DNA of 64,000 nucleotides, taken from NCBI RefSeq assembly GCF_002892835.1, contig NZ_PJMB01000002.1, forward strand, positions 248,001-312,000, given 5' to 3'. A program made the position numbers and the translations under genes. Below, one piece after another: positions 14,808-23,648 of this stretch. The notes under the pieces were generated by a model that was not told where the DNA came from, ran no database searches, and saw only the letters and a program-made list of their open reading frames with translations. Origin of the DNA: Arthrobacter sp. AFG7.2. GTDB lineage: Bacteria; Actinomycetota; Actinomycetes; Actinomycetales; Micrococcaceae. The first letter of the stretch is position 1. Each line of letters begins with the position of its first letter.

Positions 14808-15596
14808 GTGAAGGCACTCTCACAAAAGCGGCGTCACCCACTTGCAGCAATAGCGCTGCTCCTGATGGGGCTCCTCATCACGGGTGGGCTCTACGCCGTG
14901 GCTACCACCGTCAACGAGGCAAAGGCCTCCACCACCTCGTACAGCGCGGATGACGTGGAGGAGGGCGGCAAGCTGTTCGCCGCCAACTGCGCCACCTGCC
15001 ACGGCATGGGTGCCAGCGGCAGTGAGGCCGGTCCTTCCCTGGTCGGCGTCGGTGCCGCCTCGGTTGACTTCCAGGTTGGAACCGGCCGCATGCCGATGCA
15101 GATGAACGGCCCCCAGGCGATGAAGAAGCCTGTCCAGTTCAACGATGAGCAGACCAGGCAGCTCGCCGCCTACGTGGCGTCCCTGGGCGCCGGACCGGCA
15201 ATTCCGGAAGAGGGCCTGCTGGATGAAGGCGGCGACGCCGCTGCCGGTGGCGAACTGTTCCGCGTCAACTGCGCCATGTGCCACAACGCTGCTGCCGCCG
15301 GTGGTGCTCTGACGCGCGGCAAGTTTGCGCCCGCGCTGGCCGACGTTTCCGGCAAGCACATCTACGAGGCAATGGTGACGGGCCCGCAGAACATGCCTGT
15401 GTTCAGCGATTCCAACATCACCCCCGAAGACAAGCGGGACATCATCACCTTCCTGAAGCAGATCGAAACCACCGGTTCGCCCGGCGGCGCCGACCTCGGG
15501 TCCCTCGGTCCCGTGGCGGAGGGCCTGTTCGTATGGGTAGCAGGCCTTGGCGTCATCATCGCCTTCACCATCTGGTTGACTTCCCGGACGTCCTGA
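14808..15596 (+). CDS. qcrC: Cytochrome bc1 complex diheme cytochrome c subunit
   Basis: QcrC replaces cytochrome c1 and soluble cytochrome c, passing electrons directly to the oxidase. Two CxxCH heme sites are visible, CATCH (Cys61, Cys64, His65) and CAMCH (Cys155, Cys158, His159), each in a c-type domain ending in a methionine loop (PMQMNGPQAM; MPVF). An N-terminal membrane anchor lies at about 12-33 and a C-terminal anchor near 240-258. The 262 residues match the family. It lies 86 bases after ctaE and before qcrA. Confidence 0.97.
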   Translation: MKALSQKRRHPLAAIALLLMGLLITGGLYAVATTVNEAKASTTSYSADDVEEGGKLFAANCATCHGMGASGSEAGPSLVGVGAASVDFQVGTGRMPMQMNGPQAMKKPVQFNDEQTRQLAAYVASLGAGPAIPEEGLLDEGGDAAAGGELFRVNCAMCHNAAAAGGALTRGKFAPALADVSGKHIYEAMVTGPQNMPVFSDSNITPEDKRDIITFLKQIETTGSPGGADLGSLGPVAEGLFVWVAGLGVIIAFTIWLTSRTS

Positions 15597-15691
15597 CATC
15601 CGGGCACCGCACACTTCTGCTGATCCGTCAGCAGCTTGATATTAGAAACTAACCCGGTATCCGCCGGGACGAGAGAAGGATGAGGCGAATT

Positions 15692-16765
15692 ATGGGCAAC
15701 CATAGTGACGGCAGTCCGAGCCACTCGGGCACCGTAGCTAGGGCTGGTCAGAATGAGGTGGAGAAGTTCCAGGACCCTGGAATTCCTCCGCACCGTTTGC
15801 GCCTGGCTGACACGGACCCGAAGGCCGCAAAGCGGGCAGAACGGCAGGTCGCCTTACTATTTGGCATTTCTGTTGTTGGAACCCTGATCTTCCTGGTGGC
15901 GTACTTCGCCATCGACCTGGGAGCCGAAGATTCGAGCATTGGGACCATCCGGCTCCAGAACATGCTGTTGGGGCTTGGTACCGCGTTCGCGATGCTCGGC
16001 ATCGGTACCGGCATTGTGCACTGGGCCAAAGCGCTCATGCCTGACCACGAAGTTTCCGAGGAGCGCCACGCGATCCGTTACGAAGAGGACCGCCAGGCGG
16101 CTGTCCGAATCGTGGATGACATCGTTGAAGAGACGGGCATCAAGCGCCGTCCCCTGATCCGGAACACGCTCCTGGGTGCGGTTGCCCTGGCGCCCCTGCC
16201 GGCAGTTGCCATCTTCGGTGACCTCGGACCGCGGCCTGATAACAAGCTGGCGCACACCCTGTGGGCGCCCCAGGAGGGCAAGCTTAAGCGCCTCGCCCGG
16301 GACCCCGACGGAACGCCAATCAAGGCCTCCGACGTCACCATCGGTTCTGCGTTCCACGTCATTCCGGAGGGCCTGAACGACCTCCACGAAGGCAAACTCA
16401 ACGAAAAGGCCAAGGCCGTTGTGCTGCTCATGCGGCTGGACCCGGCGTCGTTGAACCCCTCCGAGGGCCGCGAGGACTGGGGCTACAACGGAATCGTTGC
16501 CTACTCCAAGATCTGCACCCACGTCGGTTGCCCTGTCGCTCTCTACGAGCAGCAGACGCACCACCTGCTGTGCCCGTGCCACCAGTCCACCTTCGACCTC
16601 ACTCAAGAGTGCAAGGTGATCTTCGGCCCCGCCAGCCGGCCTCTCCCCCAGCTGCCCATTGCAGTTGACGACGAGGGCTACTTGGTCGCCACCAGCGACT
16701 TCAAAGAACCTGTAGGACCAAGTTACTGGGAGCGTGATATGCATGAGCGCAGCGTCAACAGCTGA
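15692..16765 (+). CDS. qcrA: Cytochrome bc1 complex Rieske iron-sulfur subunit
   Basis: QcrA carries the 2Fe-2S centre that takes electrons from menaquinol. In the 357-residue protein the cluster ligands are in CTHVGC (about 275-280) and CPCHQSTF (about 294-301). Three hydrophobic segments (about 56-75, 86-110 and 158-176) give the three-helix anchor typical of actinobacterial QcrA, in contrast to the single helix elsewhere. An ATG four codons earlier has its Shine-Dalgarno sequence directly abutting, so the ATG at 15692, with GAGG six bases upstream, is chosen. The end overlaps the qcrB start by 23 bases. Confidence 0.95.
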   Translation: MGNHSDGSPSHSGTVARAGQNEVEKFQDPGIPPHRLRLADTDPKAAKRAERQVALLFGISVVGTLIFLVAYFAIDLGAEDSSIGTIRLQNMLLGLGTAFAMLGIGTGIVHWAKALMPDHEVSEERHAIRYEEDRQAAVRIVDDIVEETGIKRRPLIRNTLLGAVALAPLPAVAIFGDLGPRPDNKLAHTLWAPQEGKLKRLARDPDGTPIKASDVTIGSAFHVIPEGLNDLHEGKLNEKAKAVVLLMRLDPASLNPSEGREDWGYNGIVAYSKICTHVGCPVALYEQQTHHLLCPCHQSTFDLTQECKVIFGPASRPLPQLPIAVDDEGYLVATSDFKEPVGPSYWERDMHERSVNS

Positions 16766-18413
16766 GCCCGCTTTCGTCGCCAAAACCAAGACAGGCCGGG
16801 TTACCGACTTCGTCGATCAGCGTGTTGGCGGTTCCGGAATTCTCCGCGAGTTCGGCCGCAAGGTCTTCCCGGACCACTGGTCCTTCATGTTCGGCGAAGT
16901 TGCCCTCTACTCTTTCGTCATCCTGCTGCTCTCCGGCACGTTCCTGACGTTCTTCTTCGATCCGTCCATGGCCGAGACGCACTACGACGGTTCGTACGTG
17001 CCGTTGAAGGGCGTCGAGATGTCGGTGGCGTACAGCTCTTCGCTCGATATTTCGTTCGACATCCGTGGCGGGCTGTTCATGCGCCAGGTCCACCACTGGG
17101 CCGCCCTGCTGTTCGTGGCATCCATCGCGGTGCACATGCTCAGGGTCTTCTTCACGGGAGCTTTCCGCAAGCCCCGCGAAATGAACTGGGTTGTGGGCGG
17201 CGTGCTGCTCATCCTGGCCATGGCTGCCGGCTTCACCGGTTACTCCCTGCCTGACGATCTGCTCTCCGGTAACGGCCTGCGCATTATCGACGGCGTTATC
17301 AAGTCCATCCCGGTCATCGGTACCTACATCTCGTTCTTCCTCTTCGGCGGCGAGTTCCCGGGTACGGCAGTCATCGGACGCCTCTACATGCTGCACATCC
17401 TGCTGGTGCCGGCGCTGATCCTGCTGATGATCGTTCTCCACCTGTTCATGGTGGTTGTTCACAAGCACACCCAGTACCCCGGTCCGGGCCGCAACGACAA
17501 CAACGTCGTCGGGTACCCCCTTGGTCCCGTTTACGCTGCAAAGGCCGGCGGGTTCTTCTTTATCGTCTTCGGCGTGCTGGCGCTGATGGCAGGGTTCTTC
17601 ACGATCAACCCGATCTGGAACTACGGTCCCTACGACCCCTCCCCCGTCTCCGCCGGTACTCAGCCTGACTGGTACATCGGTTTCGTTGACGGTGCGCTGC
17701 GCCTGATGCCGGGCACCTTCGGTGACTGGCAGGTTGAGCAGACGTGGCTTGGTTTCGTGTTCTCGTTCAACGTACTGCTGCCGGCCCTGGTGCCTGCAGG
17801 CATCCTGTTCACAGTGATGTTCATGTACCCGTGGATCGAGCGCTGGGTCACCAAGGATGATCGTGAGCACCACGTTCTGGACCGTCCCCGCAATGCCCCC
17901 ACCCGTACCGCAATCGGCATGGCCGGTTTCGTTTGGTACTGCGTCATGTGGGCAGCTGCAGGTTCGGACCTCATCGCCACGCACTTCAGCGTTTCGCTGA
18001 ACGACGTCACCTACTGGCTGCGGGCCCTGTTCTTCATTGGCCCGATCATTGCTTTCATCGTGACCAAGCGTGTGGCCCTGGCCCTTCAGCGCAAGGACCG
18101 GGAAATCGCACTCCACGGACGTGAGACCGGCCGCATTGTCCGGCTCCCGCACGGTGAATTCATCGAGGTACACGCTCCCCTGGATGAATACAAGCGCTAC
18201 AAGCTCGTGGGCTTCGAATCTCCTCAGGTCCTGCCCGCCGTGCCCAACGAGCATGGCGTTGTAACCCGCAAGGAGAAGCGCCGCGCGTTCCTCTCCAAGT
18301 GGTTCTTCGAGGACCGGGTAGCCCCTGCAACGCCCGCTGAGCTGGAAGCGGCCCACGGCCACGGCCACGAAGCAGTCGAGGCGCCAGAGGCAGCCAAGAG
18401 CCTGTCGCACTAA
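16743..18413 (+). CDS. qcrB: Cytochrome bc1 complex cytochrome b subunit
   Basis: QcrB holds hemes bL and bH and the quinol sites. It is the target of Q203-type inhibitors in mycobacteria. The 556-residue protein has eight main membrane helices. The heme-ligand histidine pairs lie in FMRQVHHWAALLFVASIAVH and in YMLHILLVPALILLMIVLH. The quinol-oxidation-site motif near PDWYIGF replaces the PEWY of mitochondria. A long hydrophilic C-terminal tail ends HGHGHEAVEAPEAAKSLSH. The ATG at 16743 lies inside the end of qcrA, with GGGAGCG upstream, implying coupled translation. An 18-bp terminator follows. Confidence 0.97.
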   Translation: MSAASTAEPAFVAKTKTGRVTDFVDQRVGGSGILREFGRKVFPDHWSFMFGEVALYSFVILLLSGTFLTFFFDPSMAETHYDGSYVPLKGVEMSVAYSSSLDISFDIRGGLFMRQVHHWAALLFVASIAVHMLRVFFTGAFRKPREMNWVVGGVLLILAMAAGFTGYSLPDDLLSGNGLRIIDGVIKSIPVIGTYISFFLFGGEFPGTAVIGRLYMLHILLVPALILLMIVLHLFMVVVHKHTQYPGPGRNDNNVVGYPLGPVYAAKAGGFFFIVFGVLALMAGFFTINPIWNYGPYDPSPVSAGTQPDWYIGFVDGALRLMPGTFGDWQVEQTWLGFVFSFNVLLPALVPAGILFTVMFMYPWIERWVTKDDREHHVLDRPRNAPTRTAIGMAGFVWYCVMWAAAGSDLIATHFSVSLNDVTYWLRALFFIGPIIAFIVTKRVALALQRKDREIALHGRETGRIVRLPHGEFIEVHAPLDEYKRYKLVGFESPQVLPAVPNEHGVVTRKEKRRAFLSKWFFEDRVAPATPAELEAAHGHGHEAVEAPEAAKSLSH

Positions 18414-18428
18414 GCTCTATGATTCAAC

Positions 18429-18464
18429 AAGGAAGGCCCGGTCCACGTGGACCGGGCCTTCCTT
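18429..18464. terminator. Terminator after qcrB
   Basis: An 18-bp inverted repeat (18429-18446 with 18447-18464), with almost no loop, begins 15 bases past the qcrB stop and is followed by TTGTG. It lies between converging genes and may serve both. Confidence 0.75.
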
Positions 18465-18535
18465 TGTGCTGCGGATGCTGTGGCGCCCGGGAGAAAGGGC
18501 CGCGATGGCGTCGTCGACCTGCGTCCCCAGGCTTC

Positions 18536-19306
18536 CTAGTGGTTGCGGGCCCTGCGTGCACCGGGGCGCTGCAGTGGAACCCACAGCTTGTAACGGTCCG
18601 CGCGGTAGTACGAGACGGAATAGTCCACCATCGCCCGGGCAACAAAGGCGTGCCGTTGGATCTTCAGGAGCGGGGAACCCACTTCCACATTCAGCAGGCG
18701 CGCGGTGGACGGTGACGCCGCCGTGGCCTCGATCATGTCCTCGCCCCATTCCATGACCAGGCCGAACTGCTCACTCAGGACGTTGTAAAGCGATGTGGGC
18801 GGTTCCCCCTCCAGCAGCCCCGGGACCCGGTGAGCGGGGATGAAGTTTTCATCCACACTCATTGGCTCACCGTCCGCGAGCAGCAGGCGACGGAACCGGA
18901 CGAGCGGTGTGCCCTCGTCCAGCTGCAGTTCACGTGCCAGGAATGCACTGGCTCCAATTTGCTCAAAGCTAAGTACCTTTGCGGCCGGGACCATGCCCCG
19001 CCGCTGCATCTCCTCACTGTATGAGGTCAGTTTCACCTGGAGATCGAGCTTCGGTCTCCGGACGAACGTCCCCAAGCCCACAACTCGCTCGATCACTTCC
19101 TCGCCTACCAAAGCGTCGATAGCCTGACGGACAGTCATCCGTGCCAGTCCAAATCGTTCGGCGAGGTCGCGTTCCGAGGGCAGGGCCGAGCCTGGCGGGC
19201 AGGACTGCGCAATGTAGGACCGCAGGATCTCGCGAAGCTGGATGTAGATTGCCGTGCCGCTGGCGCGGTCTATATCGCCGACGATGGCCGCCGCACTACC
19301 AGGCAT
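18536..19306 (-). CDS. GntR/HutC-family regulator, DasR-like
   Basis: The 256-residue protein has an N-terminal winged helix of the GntR type: YIQLREILRSYIAQSCPPGS, SERDLAERFGLARMTVRQAI and a VGLGTFV wing. A UTRA effector domain follows (FRRLLLADGEPMSVDENFIP, then SVSYYRADRYKLWVPLQ). This is the DasR/NagR layout, in which amino-sugar phosphates release the repressor. It diverges from ptsH, and a dre-type palindrome lies between them, which supports a DasR-like role in N-acetylglucosamine and PTS control. Its own -10 (TAAAAT, 19346-19341) abuts the palindrome, so autoregulation is likely. DasR orthology is inferred from context and site. Confidence 0.82.
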   Translation of the reverse strand: MPGSAAAIVGDIDRASGTAIYIQLREILRSYIAQSCPPGSALPSERDLAERFGLARMTVRQAIDALVGEEVIERVVGLGTFVRRPKLDLQVKLTSYSEEMQRRGMVPAAKVLSFEQIGASAFLARELQLDEGTPLVRFRRLLLADGEPMSVDENFIPAHRVPGLLEGEPPTSLYNVLSEQFGLVMEWGEDMIEATAASPSTARLLNVEVGSPLLKIQRHAFVARAMVDYSVSYYRADRYKLWVPLQRPGARRARNH

Positions 19307-19348
19307 GGGGCCTCGCCCCTACATTGAAGTTCACCCTCCAATTTTAGG

Positions 19349-19364
19349 GCAGGTCTAGACCAGC
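19349..19364. promoter_or_regulatory. dre-type operator (DasR-responsive element)
   Basis: GCAGGTCTAGACCAGC contains a perfect 10-bp palindrome GGTCTAGACC and shares an 11-base run with the Streptomyces dre consensus ACTGGTCTAGACCACT. It lies directly upstream of the -10 of the leftward regulator and about 45 bases upstream of TATATT (19408-19413) of ptsH. Confidence 0.72.
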
Positions 19365-19469
19365 GATGCGCCGTTCCGCCGTTTGGCGGCGCAAGACCCC
19401 AGACCGCTATATTTGTCAGGAAAATGTCCTGCCGGCGGCGGTAAGCTGCCACAACGAAGGAGTGTCCCC

Positions 19470-19763
19470 TTGCCAGTTCAGAAGGCCGTGGTCAAGGCCT
19501 CAGTTGGTCTGCACGCGCGGCCTGCCGCCGTTTTTGTGCGGGCTGTTACTGAGACCGGGTTGCCGGTAACCATCGCCAAAGCGGGCGACCCCCACGTGGA
19601 CGCACGTTCGCTCCTGCAGGTGATGACGGCAGATTTTCACCAGGGGTGCGAGGTGGAGTTGAGCGTCAGTGATGCGGTGCTGGGCGGCACGCTGAGCCGT
19701 CAGGAGGCCGAGGACGCCCTCCGCTCCCTCGGCGAACTCCTGGAGTCGCAGGGCGCTTCCTAG
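19470..19763 (+). CDS. ptsH: Phosphocarrier protein HPr
   Basis: HPr relays phosphate from enzyme I to the sugar-specific PTS permeases. The 97-residue protein has the active-site His15 in VGLHARPAAVF and the regulatory serine region VDARSLLQVM (Ser47), where a Firmicute HPr kinase would act; no such kinase is visible here. It is about ten residues longer than the usual HPr, the extra being a C-terminal ESQGAS tail. The TTG start at 19470 follows GAAGGAG by seven bases; the open frame upstream has no start site. ptsI is not adjacent. Confidence 0.93.
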   Translation: MPVQKAVVKASVGLHARPAAVFVRAVTETGLPVTIAKAGDPHVDARSLLQVMTADFHQGCEVELSVSDAVLGGTLSRQEAEDALRSLGELLESQGAS

Positions 19764-19798
19764 CCCGGCCAGCACAGCAACTAACAGTTGCCGGCAGA

Positions 19799-19840
19799 AC
19801 GACGTCGGGCCCCCACCTTCCGGTGAGGGCCCGACGTCGT
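19799..19840. terminator. Terminator between ptsH and ctaF
   Basis: A 14-bp stem (19799-19812 with 19827-19840) and 14-base loop are followed by TATTT on the plus strand. The two flanking genes converge on it. Confidence 0.78.
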
Positions 19841-19859
19841 TATTTCAAAATTGCTGCTG

Positions 19860-20261
19860 TTAGTGCGCGTGGTCTCCGCGGCTGTACTCGTACACCCAGC
19901 CGATGAGTGCGACTACCGCAAGGCCGGCTGCAATGTAGACAATCCAGAAACCGACTGCGAGGCCAAGGAAGCCCGTTGCGCAGGCAATACCGAGAACCAG
20001 CGGCCACCAGCTCCAGGGGCTGAAGTGCCCCTGCTCGCCGGCGCCTTCGTGGATTTCCGCATCGCTGCGGTCCTCGGGACGGAGGCCTACGCGCTTGCCG
20101 GTGAATCCAAGGTATCCACCGATCATGCCGGCCAGGCCGCCCACGAGGAGGACGCCGAGGATGCCGACCCACTCACCCCAGTTGGTCAGGAAACCGTATA
20201 CCAGCGATACCGGAACGAAGAAGAAGACTCCGGCTCCAAAGATCCATGATTCGATTTTCAC
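19860..20261 (-). CDS. ctaF: Cytochrome c oxidase subunit IV (actinobacterial)
   Basis: CtaF is a 133-residue accessory subunit found in actinobacterial aa3 oxidases. It has four hydrophobic helices (about 5-25, 32-52, 85-103 and 105-124). [20 protein letters not shown] at the N terminus and [10 protein letters not shown] at the end are typical of the family. It overlaps the end of ctaD by four bases (ATGA), so the two are translationally coupled. Confidence 0.95.
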   Translation of the reverse strand: MKIESWIFGAGVFFFVPVSLVYGFLTNWGEWVGILGVLLVGGLAGMIGGYLGFTGKRVGLRPEDRSDAEIHEGAGEQGHFSPWSWWPLVLGIACATGFLGLAVGFWIVYIAAGLAVVALIGWVYEYSRGDHAH

Positions 20262-21985
20262 TGTGCAGTGTCCTTCTGGTCGGCATTACCGAGCGTCTTG
20301 GCTGCGGGAGCGGGCGACTCAACAGTCTGAACCTGTCGAAGCTCGGGGTGGTGCAGGTCGAGCGCCGGCCGCTCCGAGCGGATCCGGGGCAGGGAGGTGA
20401 AGTTGTGGCGCGGCGGCGGGCAGGAGGTGGCCCACTCCAGCGAGGCACCAAAGCCCCACGGGTCGTCCACGGTGACCCTCTCGGCGCTGCGCCATGTGAT
20501 GTACACGTTCCAGAAGAACGGGATCAGCGACGCCCCCAGGACAAACGACGCCACGGTGGAGAACTGGTTCATCCAGGTGAAGTTGTCCTCCACGAGGTAG
20601 TCAGCGTAGCGGCGCGGCATGCCCTCGACACCCAGCCAGTGCTGGATCAGGAAGGTGCCGTGGAAGCCGAGGAACAGCAGCCAGAAGTGGATCTTGCCAA
20701 GCCGCTCGTTGAGCATCTTGCCTGTGAACTTGGGCCACCAGAAGTAGAAGCCTGCGAACATCGCGAATACCACGGTGCCGAACACCACGTAGTGGAAGTG
20801 CGCCACCACGAAGTAGGAGTCGGACACGTGGAAGTCAAGCGGCGGGGAGGCCAGGATAATGCCGGTGAGGCCGCCGAAGAGGAACGTGATGAGGAAGCCG
20901 ATGCTCCACAGCATGGGCGTCTCGAACGTCAGCGAGCCGCGCCACATGGTGCCGATCCAGTTGAAGAACTTCACGCCCGTGGGCACTGCGATCAGCATGG
21001 TCATGAAGGCGAAGAACGGGAGCAGTACTGCGCCGGTGACGTACATGTGGTGTGCCCACACCGTCACGGACAGGGCCGCGATGGCGATGGTTGCGTACAC
21101 CAGGCCCTTGTAGCCGAAGATTGGCTTGCGGCTGAAGACCGGGAAGATCTCCGAGACAATGCCGAAGAACGGCAGCGCGATGATGTAAACCTCGGGGTGG
21201 CCGAAGAACCAGAACAGGTGCTGCCAGAGGACAGCGCCGCCGTTCTCGGGGTCGAAGATGTGTGCACCGAACCGGCGGTCGGCACCCAGCGCGAACAGGG
21301 CGGCGGCCAGCGGCGGGAACGCCATGAGCACCAGGATTGCGGTGATCAGCGTGTTCCAGGTGAAGATCGGCATCCGCCACATGGTCATGCCCGGAGCACG
21401 CATGCAGATGATCGTGGTGATGAAGTTGACCGCACCCAGAATGGTTCCGAAGCCGGAAAGAGCCAGGCCGAAGACCCAGAGATCGCCGCCGATGCCCGGG
21501 CTGAAGGTGGTATTCGACAGCGGAGCGTAGGCGAACCAGCCGAAGGAAGCGGCACCCTGCGGGGTGATGAAGCCGGACACCGCAATGGTGGAGCCGAAGA
21601 GGAAGAACCAGAAGGCCAGCGCGTTCAGCCGCGGGAAGGCCACGTCCGGGGCGCCGATCTGCAGCGGCATGATCACGTTTGCAAAGCCGGCGAACAGCGG
21701 GGTGGCGAACATCAGCAGCATCACGGTGCCGTGCATTGTGAACAGCTGGTTGTACTGTTCCTTGGTCTGCAGGATCTGCATGCCGGGCTCAAACAGCTCA
21801 GCACGGATGAGCAGCGCCATAACGCCGCCCAGGCAGAAGAACACGAAGGACGCAATCAGGTACATGTACCCAATGGTCTTGTGGTCGGTTGAGGTGATCC
21901 AGTTGACGACGATGCGTCCCTTGGACTTCGGAACCACGGGAGCCGTCAGGGCTCCGGTGGGTGCGGATTGAGTGTACGTAGCCAC
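20258..21985 (-). CDS. ctaD: Cytochrome c oxidase subunit I
   Basis: CtaD is the catalytic subunit of the aa3 oxidase, with heme a, heme a3 and CuB. The 575-residue protein has about twelve membrane helices. [20 protein letters not shown] contains the CuB histidine and the tyrosine cross-link motif. WAHHMYVTG holds two more CuB ligands. [12 protein letters not shown] near the C-terminal third holds the heme ligands. [10 protein letters not shown] is the usual opening. It follows ctaC by ten bases and overlaps ctaF, forming ctaCDF. Confidence 0.97.
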   Translation of the reverse strand: MATYTQSAPTGALTAPVVPKSKGRIVVNWITSTDHKTIGYMYLIASFVFFCLGGVMALLIRAELFEPGMQILQTKEQYNQLFTMHGTVMLLMFATPLFAGFANVIMPLQIGAPDVAFPRLNALAFWFFLFGSTIAVSGFITPQGAASFGWFAYAPLSNTTFSPGIGGDLWVFGLALSGFGTILGAVNFITTIICMRAPGMTMWRMPIFTWNTLITAILVLMAFPPLAAALFALGADRRFGAHIFDPENGGAVLWQHLFWFFGHPEVYIIALPFFGIVSEIFPVFSRKPIFGYKGLVYATIAIAALSVTVWAHHMYVTGAVLLPFFAFMTMLIAVPTGVKFFNWIGTMWRGSLTFETPMLWSIGFLITFLFGGLTGIILASPPLDFHVSDSYFVVAHFHYVVFGTVVFAMFAGFYFWWPKFTGKMLNERLGKIHFWLLFLGFHGTFLIQHWLGVEGMPRRYADYLVEDNFTWMNQFSTVASFVLGASLIPFFWNVYITWRSAERVTVDDPWGFGASLEWATSCPPPRHNFTSLPRIRSERPALDLHHPELRQVQTVESPAPAAKTLGNADQKDTAQ

Positions 21986-21995
21986 GTCGATCCCC

Positions 21996-22868
21996 TTACT
22001 TAGCTTCGTTCAGGTTGGGGTTGCGGTCGTACTCCACACCGAGGAGGCCCGTGTTCCCTGCCGACTTCAGGTTGTCCATGTGGGCCTGGAATTCGGATTC
22101 CGAGACTACCTTGACGCGGAACAGCATTTCGGAGTGGTACTCACCGCAGAGTTCGGCGCACTTGCCGTCGTAGGTGCCCTCTTTCGTGGGGGTGAACCTG
22201 ATGTAGTTCGTCTTGCCGGGAATCATGTCGCGCTTCTGCAGGAAGGCGGGAACCCAGAAAGAGTGGATCACGTCGCGTGCATTGAGCTCGAGGTCCACGG
22301 ACTTGTTCACCGGCAGGTACAGCGTGGGGAGCTGTTCCTTGTCGATGGTGTTGCCGGTCAGGTTGGTCTGGACGCCGGCTTCGTGGACGTCTTCTTCGAT
22401 GACGTCGCCGGCCTTGTAGTTGAAGTCCCAGGCCCACTGCTTGCCGCGGACGTCAACAACGACGTCGGCTGGCTCGGACCGGTTGTCAATGGCCTGCTGG
22501 TCACGGTCGGTGAAGTAGAAGAACACCACAACCATGAAGATCGGGATGGTCAGGTAAAAGACTTCCAGCGGCAGGTTGAAGCTGGTCTGGCGCGGGAAAC
22601 CCACCGTGCCCTTGCGGCGGCGGTATGCGACCAGGCACCAGATGATCAGGCCCCAGGTAATGGTGCCCACCACAAGGGCAGCAATCCATGAGTTGACCCA
22701 GAGGTCCATGATGCGGTCGGTGTTGCTGGTGGTGCCACGTTCCGTGGGCAGCCACCCTTTCTCTACCTCTGGCGAACATCCGGTCAAAACCAACGCGCCG
22801 GCAATTGCCAAGCTGGTGATCGTTGTGATCGTTTTGCGTCGGCTGCCGGTTCGGTTCTGCGAACTCAC
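21996..22868 (-). CDS. ctaC: Cytochrome c oxidase subunit II, lipoprotein
   Basis: CtaC carries the CuA centre that accepts electrons from QcrC. The 290-residue precursor begins with a basic region and a lipobox, ALVLTGC with Cys31, so it is lipid-modified after signal cleavage. Two membrane helices follow (about 55-80 and 100-120). The CuA ligands are in [11 protein letters not shown] and [12 protein letters not shown]. The GTG start has AGGAAGGG upstream. It heads ctaC-ctaD-ctaF, which faces the ctaE-qcrCAB operon across the regulator and ptsH. Confidence 0.96.
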   Translation of the reverse strand: MSSQNRTGSRRKTITTITSLAIAGALVLTGCSPEVEKGWLPTERGTTSNTDRIMDLWVNSWIAALVVGTITWGLIIWCLVAYRRRKGTVGFPRQTSFNLPLEVFYLTIPIFMVVVFFYFTDRDQQAIDNRSEPADVVVDVRGKQWAWDFNYKAGDVIEEDVHEAGVQTNLTGNTIDKEQLPTLYLPVNKSVDLELNARDVIHSFWVPAFLQKRDMIPGKTNYIRFTPTKEGTYDGKCAELCGEYHSEMLFRVKVVSESEFQAHMDNLKSAGNTGLLGVEYDRNPNLNEAK

Positions 22869-22985
22869 AGACGGCCCTTCCTACTTGTTGCTGTTGTCCG
22901 GGCAGACTTGGCCGCCCCGGGCACACTAAAAGTTTTACTACTCGGTGTAGAGCTTACCGCTCCGCCGGGCGTTTCGCCCACATGT

Positions 22986-23043
22986 CGGCGCCGTGCCCCC
23001 ATACCGTTATGTTCGGCAAGGGACACGGCGCCGGCACCGGGCG
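22986..23043 (-). terminator. Possible terminator after erpA
   Basis: A 10-bp stem (22986-22995 with 23034-23043), extendable past one mismatch, lies 12 bases beyond the erpA stop. The loop is long (38 bases before extension) and no T-run is present, so the call is tentative. Confidence 0.35.
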
Positions 23044-23054
23044 AAATAACCGGC

Positions 23055-23444
23055 TCAGTGGAACGAATCGCCACAGGCGCAGGAGCCGCCGGCGTTCGGG
23101 TTATCGATGGTGAAGCCCTGCTTGGCGATGGTGTCCTCGAAGTCGATGCTGGCACCGCTGAGGTACGGAACGCTCATCTTGTCCACGACAACTTCGACGC
23201 CGTCATAGTCACGGACCGCGTCTCCGTCCAGGAGCCGCTCATCAAAGTAGAGCTGGTAGATCAGCCCGGAGCATCCGCCGGGCTGCACAGCAACCCGGAG
23301 GCGCAGGTCCGTACGGCCTTCCTGCTCGAGAAGACTGCGTACCTTGCCTGCTGCCACGTCGGTCAGTTTGACCTCGTGGACGGGCAGTTCATCACTGGCC
23401 GTGCTGGTGGTACCGGTGCTGTTCTCATTGGTTGCGGTGCTCAT
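23055..23444 (-). CDS. erpA: Iron-sulfur cluster insertion protein (ErpA / HesB type)
   Basis: This A-type carrier hands Fe-S clusters to target proteins. The 129-residue protein has the three conserved cysteines, Cys58 in PGGCSG and Cys122/Cys124 in GSCACG. LRVAVQPGG and DNPNAGGS motifs surround them. The first 20 residues are a low-complexity threonine/serine extension. The neighbouring ctaC lies downstream on the same strand, but 186 bases and a possible terminator separate them. A plausible client is the QcrA Rieske protein, but nothing in the sequence shows this. Confidence 0.93.
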   Translation of the reverse strand: MSTATNENSTGTTSTASDELPVHEVKLTDVAAGKVRSLLEQEGRTDLRLRVAVQPGGCSGLIYQLYFDERLLDGDAVRDYDGVEVVVDKMSVPYLSGASIDFEDTIAKQGFTIDNPNAGGSCACGDSFH

Positions 23445-23648
23445 TGGCCTACCTTCTTAGGACGGTCTGGCGGCACCGCGCTGGCGGTGCCTGCCCCTAC
23501 GGTTTCGGTATGGGCTATAGCTACATGCTACGCGGGGCGGAGGTGTAGCTCTAACTCCTGACGTAACCATCGAGGCTCCCCTGTTGTTCCCGGGAACGCC
23601 CCTGCTGCGGGCGGCTGTGTGTCCCCGCTCCGGGACCGCCGGCGTGCC

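Noticed and set aside
16755..18410. Long minus-strand open frame opposite qcrB
   Set aside because: Same antisense artefact; QcrB heme and quinol motifs are on the plus strand.
20246..21892. Long plus-strand open frame opposite ctaD
   Set aside because: Its translation is Glu/His/Gln-rich low complexity, typical of antisense to a GC-rich membrane-protein gene; ctaD on the other strand is unmistakable.
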